DNA of 64,000 bases from Arthrobacter globiformis. GTDB taxonomy: Bacteria > Actinomycetota > Actinomycetes > Actinomycetales > Micrococcaceae. The stretch's first letter is position 1. Each line of letters starts with the position of its first letter. Where the stretch lies: positions 4,960,001-5,024,000 of the forward strand of contig NZ_JAUSYZ010000001.1 in NCBI RefSeq assembly GCF_030817195.1, given 5' to 3'. This document shows, one piece after another, positions 62,625 through 64,000 of the stretch. The translations under genes and the position numbers were made by a program. The notes under the pieces are model-generated. The model was not told where the DNA came from and did not search any database. It saw nothing but the letters and a program-made list of their open reading frames with translations.

Positions 62625-64000
62625 TTAGTCCCGGCGGCGGACCGTGAGCCCGCTGCCCAGCGGCGCGCCGCCGTCGGGCCCGGAGAGTGCTTCCAGGCCC
62701 TTGACGGTGAGTTCCCCAAGGTCCGCGGCGGTATCCACCAGGACCGTGTCGCCGTCGGAGATTTCACCGGCGAGGATGGCTTTGGCCAGCCGGTCGCCGA
62801 TTTCGCGCTGCACGAGGCGGCGCAGCGGCCGGGCGCCGTATGCCGAGTCGAAGCCGGACATCGCCAGCCAGGAGCGGGCACCTTCGGTGACCTCGAGCGA
62901 GAGCCGCCGCTCGTGCAGGCGCTTGGTCAGCTCCGCCACCTGCAGCTCGACGATGCGGGCGAGCTCCTCGACGGACAGCGGATCGAACAGCACCACCTCG
63001 TCCAGCCGGTTCAGGAACTCCGGCTTGAAGGAGGCGTTCACCGTGGCCATCACGGCATTGCGCTTGGCGTTCGCATCCAGCGTCGGGTCAACAAGGAACT
63101 GGCTGCCCAGGTTGGAGGTGAGCACCAGGATCACGTTGCGGAAGTCCACGGTGCGGCCCTGGCCGTCGGTGAGGCGGCCGTCGTCGAGCACCTGCAGCAG
63201 GATGTCGAACACCTCGGGGTGGGCCTTCTCCACCTCGTCCAGCAGCACCACGGAGTACGGGCGGCGGCGGACGGCCTCGGTGAGCTGGCCGCCCTCCTCG
63301 TAGCCGACGTAGCCGGGAGGCGCGCCGACGAGGCGCGCCACGGAGTGCTTCTCGCTGTACTCGGACATGTCGATCCGCACCATGGCGCGTTCGTCGTCGA
63401 ACAGGAAGTCCGCGAGCGCCTTGGCGAGTTCGGTTTTGCCGACGCCGGTGGGGCCGAGGAACAGGAAGGAGCCGGTGGGCCGGTTGGGGTCGCTGATGCC
63501 GGCCCGGGCGCGGCGCACGGCGTCGGAGACGGCGGTGACGGCCTTGGACTGGCCGATCAGCCGCTTGCCGAGTTCCTCCTCCATGTGCAGCAGCTTCTGG
63601 CTCTCGCCCTGGAGCATCCGGCCGGCCGGGATGCCTGTCCAGGCCGAGATGACCTCGGCGATGTCGTTGGCGGTGACGTCCTCCGCCACCATCAGCGCGG
63701 ACTTGTCGGCGACGGCGGCCTCGGCCTCGGCGGCGGCGTTCAGTTCGCGTTCCAGTGCCGGAATTTCGCCGTAGAGGATCCGGGACGCTGTCTCCAGGTC
63801 ACCTTCGCGCTGCGCCTTGTCCGCCGTGGACCGCAGCTCATCCAGTTTCGCTTTCAGGTCTCCCACGCGGTTCAGGCCGGCCTTCTCGGCCTCCCAGCGG
63901 GCGTTCAGGCTAGCCAGCTGCTCCTTCTTGTCCGCCATGTCGGCCCGCAGGGCGGCGAGGCGCTCCACCGACGCGGCGTCCGTCTCGCCCTGCAGGGCGA
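62625..64000 (-). CDS. clpB: ATP-dependent chaperone ClpB, C-terminal part (runs off right edge)
   Basis: The visible ~458 residues cover the end of the coiled-coil middle domain (LAALRADMADKKEQLASLN), the second AAA+ domain and the C-terminal domain. Walker A is GPTGVGKTEL, Walker B VVLLDEVEKAHPEV, pore loop GAPPGYVGYEEGG and sensor LTSNLGS. The linker motif ISAWTGIPAGRM is typical of ClpB rather than ClpC. It unfolds protein aggregates together with DnaK. The reading frame is open through the right edge of the window, so the N-terminal half lies beyond. Confidence 0.96.
   Translation of the reverse strand, partial: ALQGETDAASVERLAALRADMADKKEQLASLNARWEAEKAGLNRVGDLKAKLDELRSTADKAQREGDLETASRILYGEIPALERELNAAAEAEAAVADKSALMVAEDVTANDIAEVISAWTGIPAGRMLQGESQKLLHMEEELGKRLIGQSKAVTAVSDAVRRARAGISDPNRPTGSFLFLGPTGVGKTELAKALADFLFDDERAMVRIDMSEYSEKHSVARLVGAPPGYVGYEEGGQLTEAVRRRPYSVVLLDEVEKAHPEVFDILLQVLDDGRLTDGQGRTVDFRNVILVLTSNLGSQFLVDPTLDANAKRNAVMATVNASFKPEFLNRLDEVVLFDPLSVEELARIVELQVAELTKRLHERRLSLEVTEGARSWLAMSGFDSAYGARPLRRLVQREIGDRLAKAILAGEISDGDTVLVDTAADLGELTVKGLEALSGPDGGAPLGSGLTVRRRD

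Overview
The window is high-GC DNA from an actinobacterium, most likely a member of the Micrococcaceae (Arthrobacter, Pseudarthrobacter or Paenarthrobacter). The basis is gene content: mycothiol-type formaldehyde dehydrogenase, DUF3073 next to purM, a septum-formation family protein, purF-purM synteny and ClpB. This placement is inference from gene families; no database was searched.

Region by region: (1) 1-10.5 kb is ordinary chromosome: the tail of an MFS permease, a frameshifted DUF4430-like lipoprotein, a single-chain ECF transporter (T-A-A-S fusion), convergent cobalamin-dependent methionine synthase (metH), a TetR regulator divergent from a quinone-oxidoreductase-like gene with two CGTAC-n3-GTACG operators between them, and a CDF cation exporter. 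(2) 10.5-11.2 kb has no intact gene but carries the remnant of an IS3-family orfA. (3) 11.2-28.1 kb is a divergent carbohydrate island. Leftward run ketose-bisphosphate aldolase, aldose epimerase, a small chimeric protein and an SDR. Rightward run an FGGY kinase (frameshifted), a DeoR regulator, a PfkB kinase, a ribose-type ABC importer (ATPase frameshifted), a cytosolic GMC/GDH-subunit-3 oxidoreductase, a nitrilase-fold amidase, a zinc alcohol dehydrogenase, an atypical Gfo/Idh protein and an aldo/keto reductase. A second closely similar DeoR regulator closes the island at 28.6-29.4 kb. (4) 38.6 down to 29.4 kb is a leftward operon of two Gfo/Idh/MocA oxidoreductases, a second ribose-type importer (permease frameshifted), three TIM-barrel sugar isomerase/epimerase-type enzymes and an unknown small protein, divergent from a ROK repressor. 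This set resembles oxidoreductive (3-keto sugar) glycoside catabolism. (5) 40.5-41.9 kb has an AraC-type regulator and a ~100-bp palindromic element. (6) 41.9-52.2 kb is a C1/choline module: BetI-like repressor, choline dehydrogenase, betaine aldehyde dehydrogenase, APC permease, S-(hydroxymethyl)mycothiol dehydrogenase, an MBL-fold hydrolase and an FdhF/YdeP-type formate dehydrogenase. Together they would oxidise choline and clear the formaldehyde released when betaine is demethylated. (7) 52.2-54.3 kb is a two-component system, followed by a 32-bp tandem repeat array. (8) 54.9-56.6 kb holds uraD, the hydroxyisourate hydrolase gene and an FAH-family gene, without uricase. (9) 56.7-64 kb is housekeeping: small membrane protein, purF, purM, VOC protein, DUF3073 protein, septum-formation protein and the C-terminal part of ClpB (running off the right edge).

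Four genes are broken by what looks in each case like one extra base in a GC-rich stretch (about 545, 15048, 20045 and 36050). The uniform direction suggests systematic sequence error or unusually consistent recent mutation. It should be resolved before any of these genes is treated as dead. Most operons show translational coupling through ATGA or GTGA overlaps.
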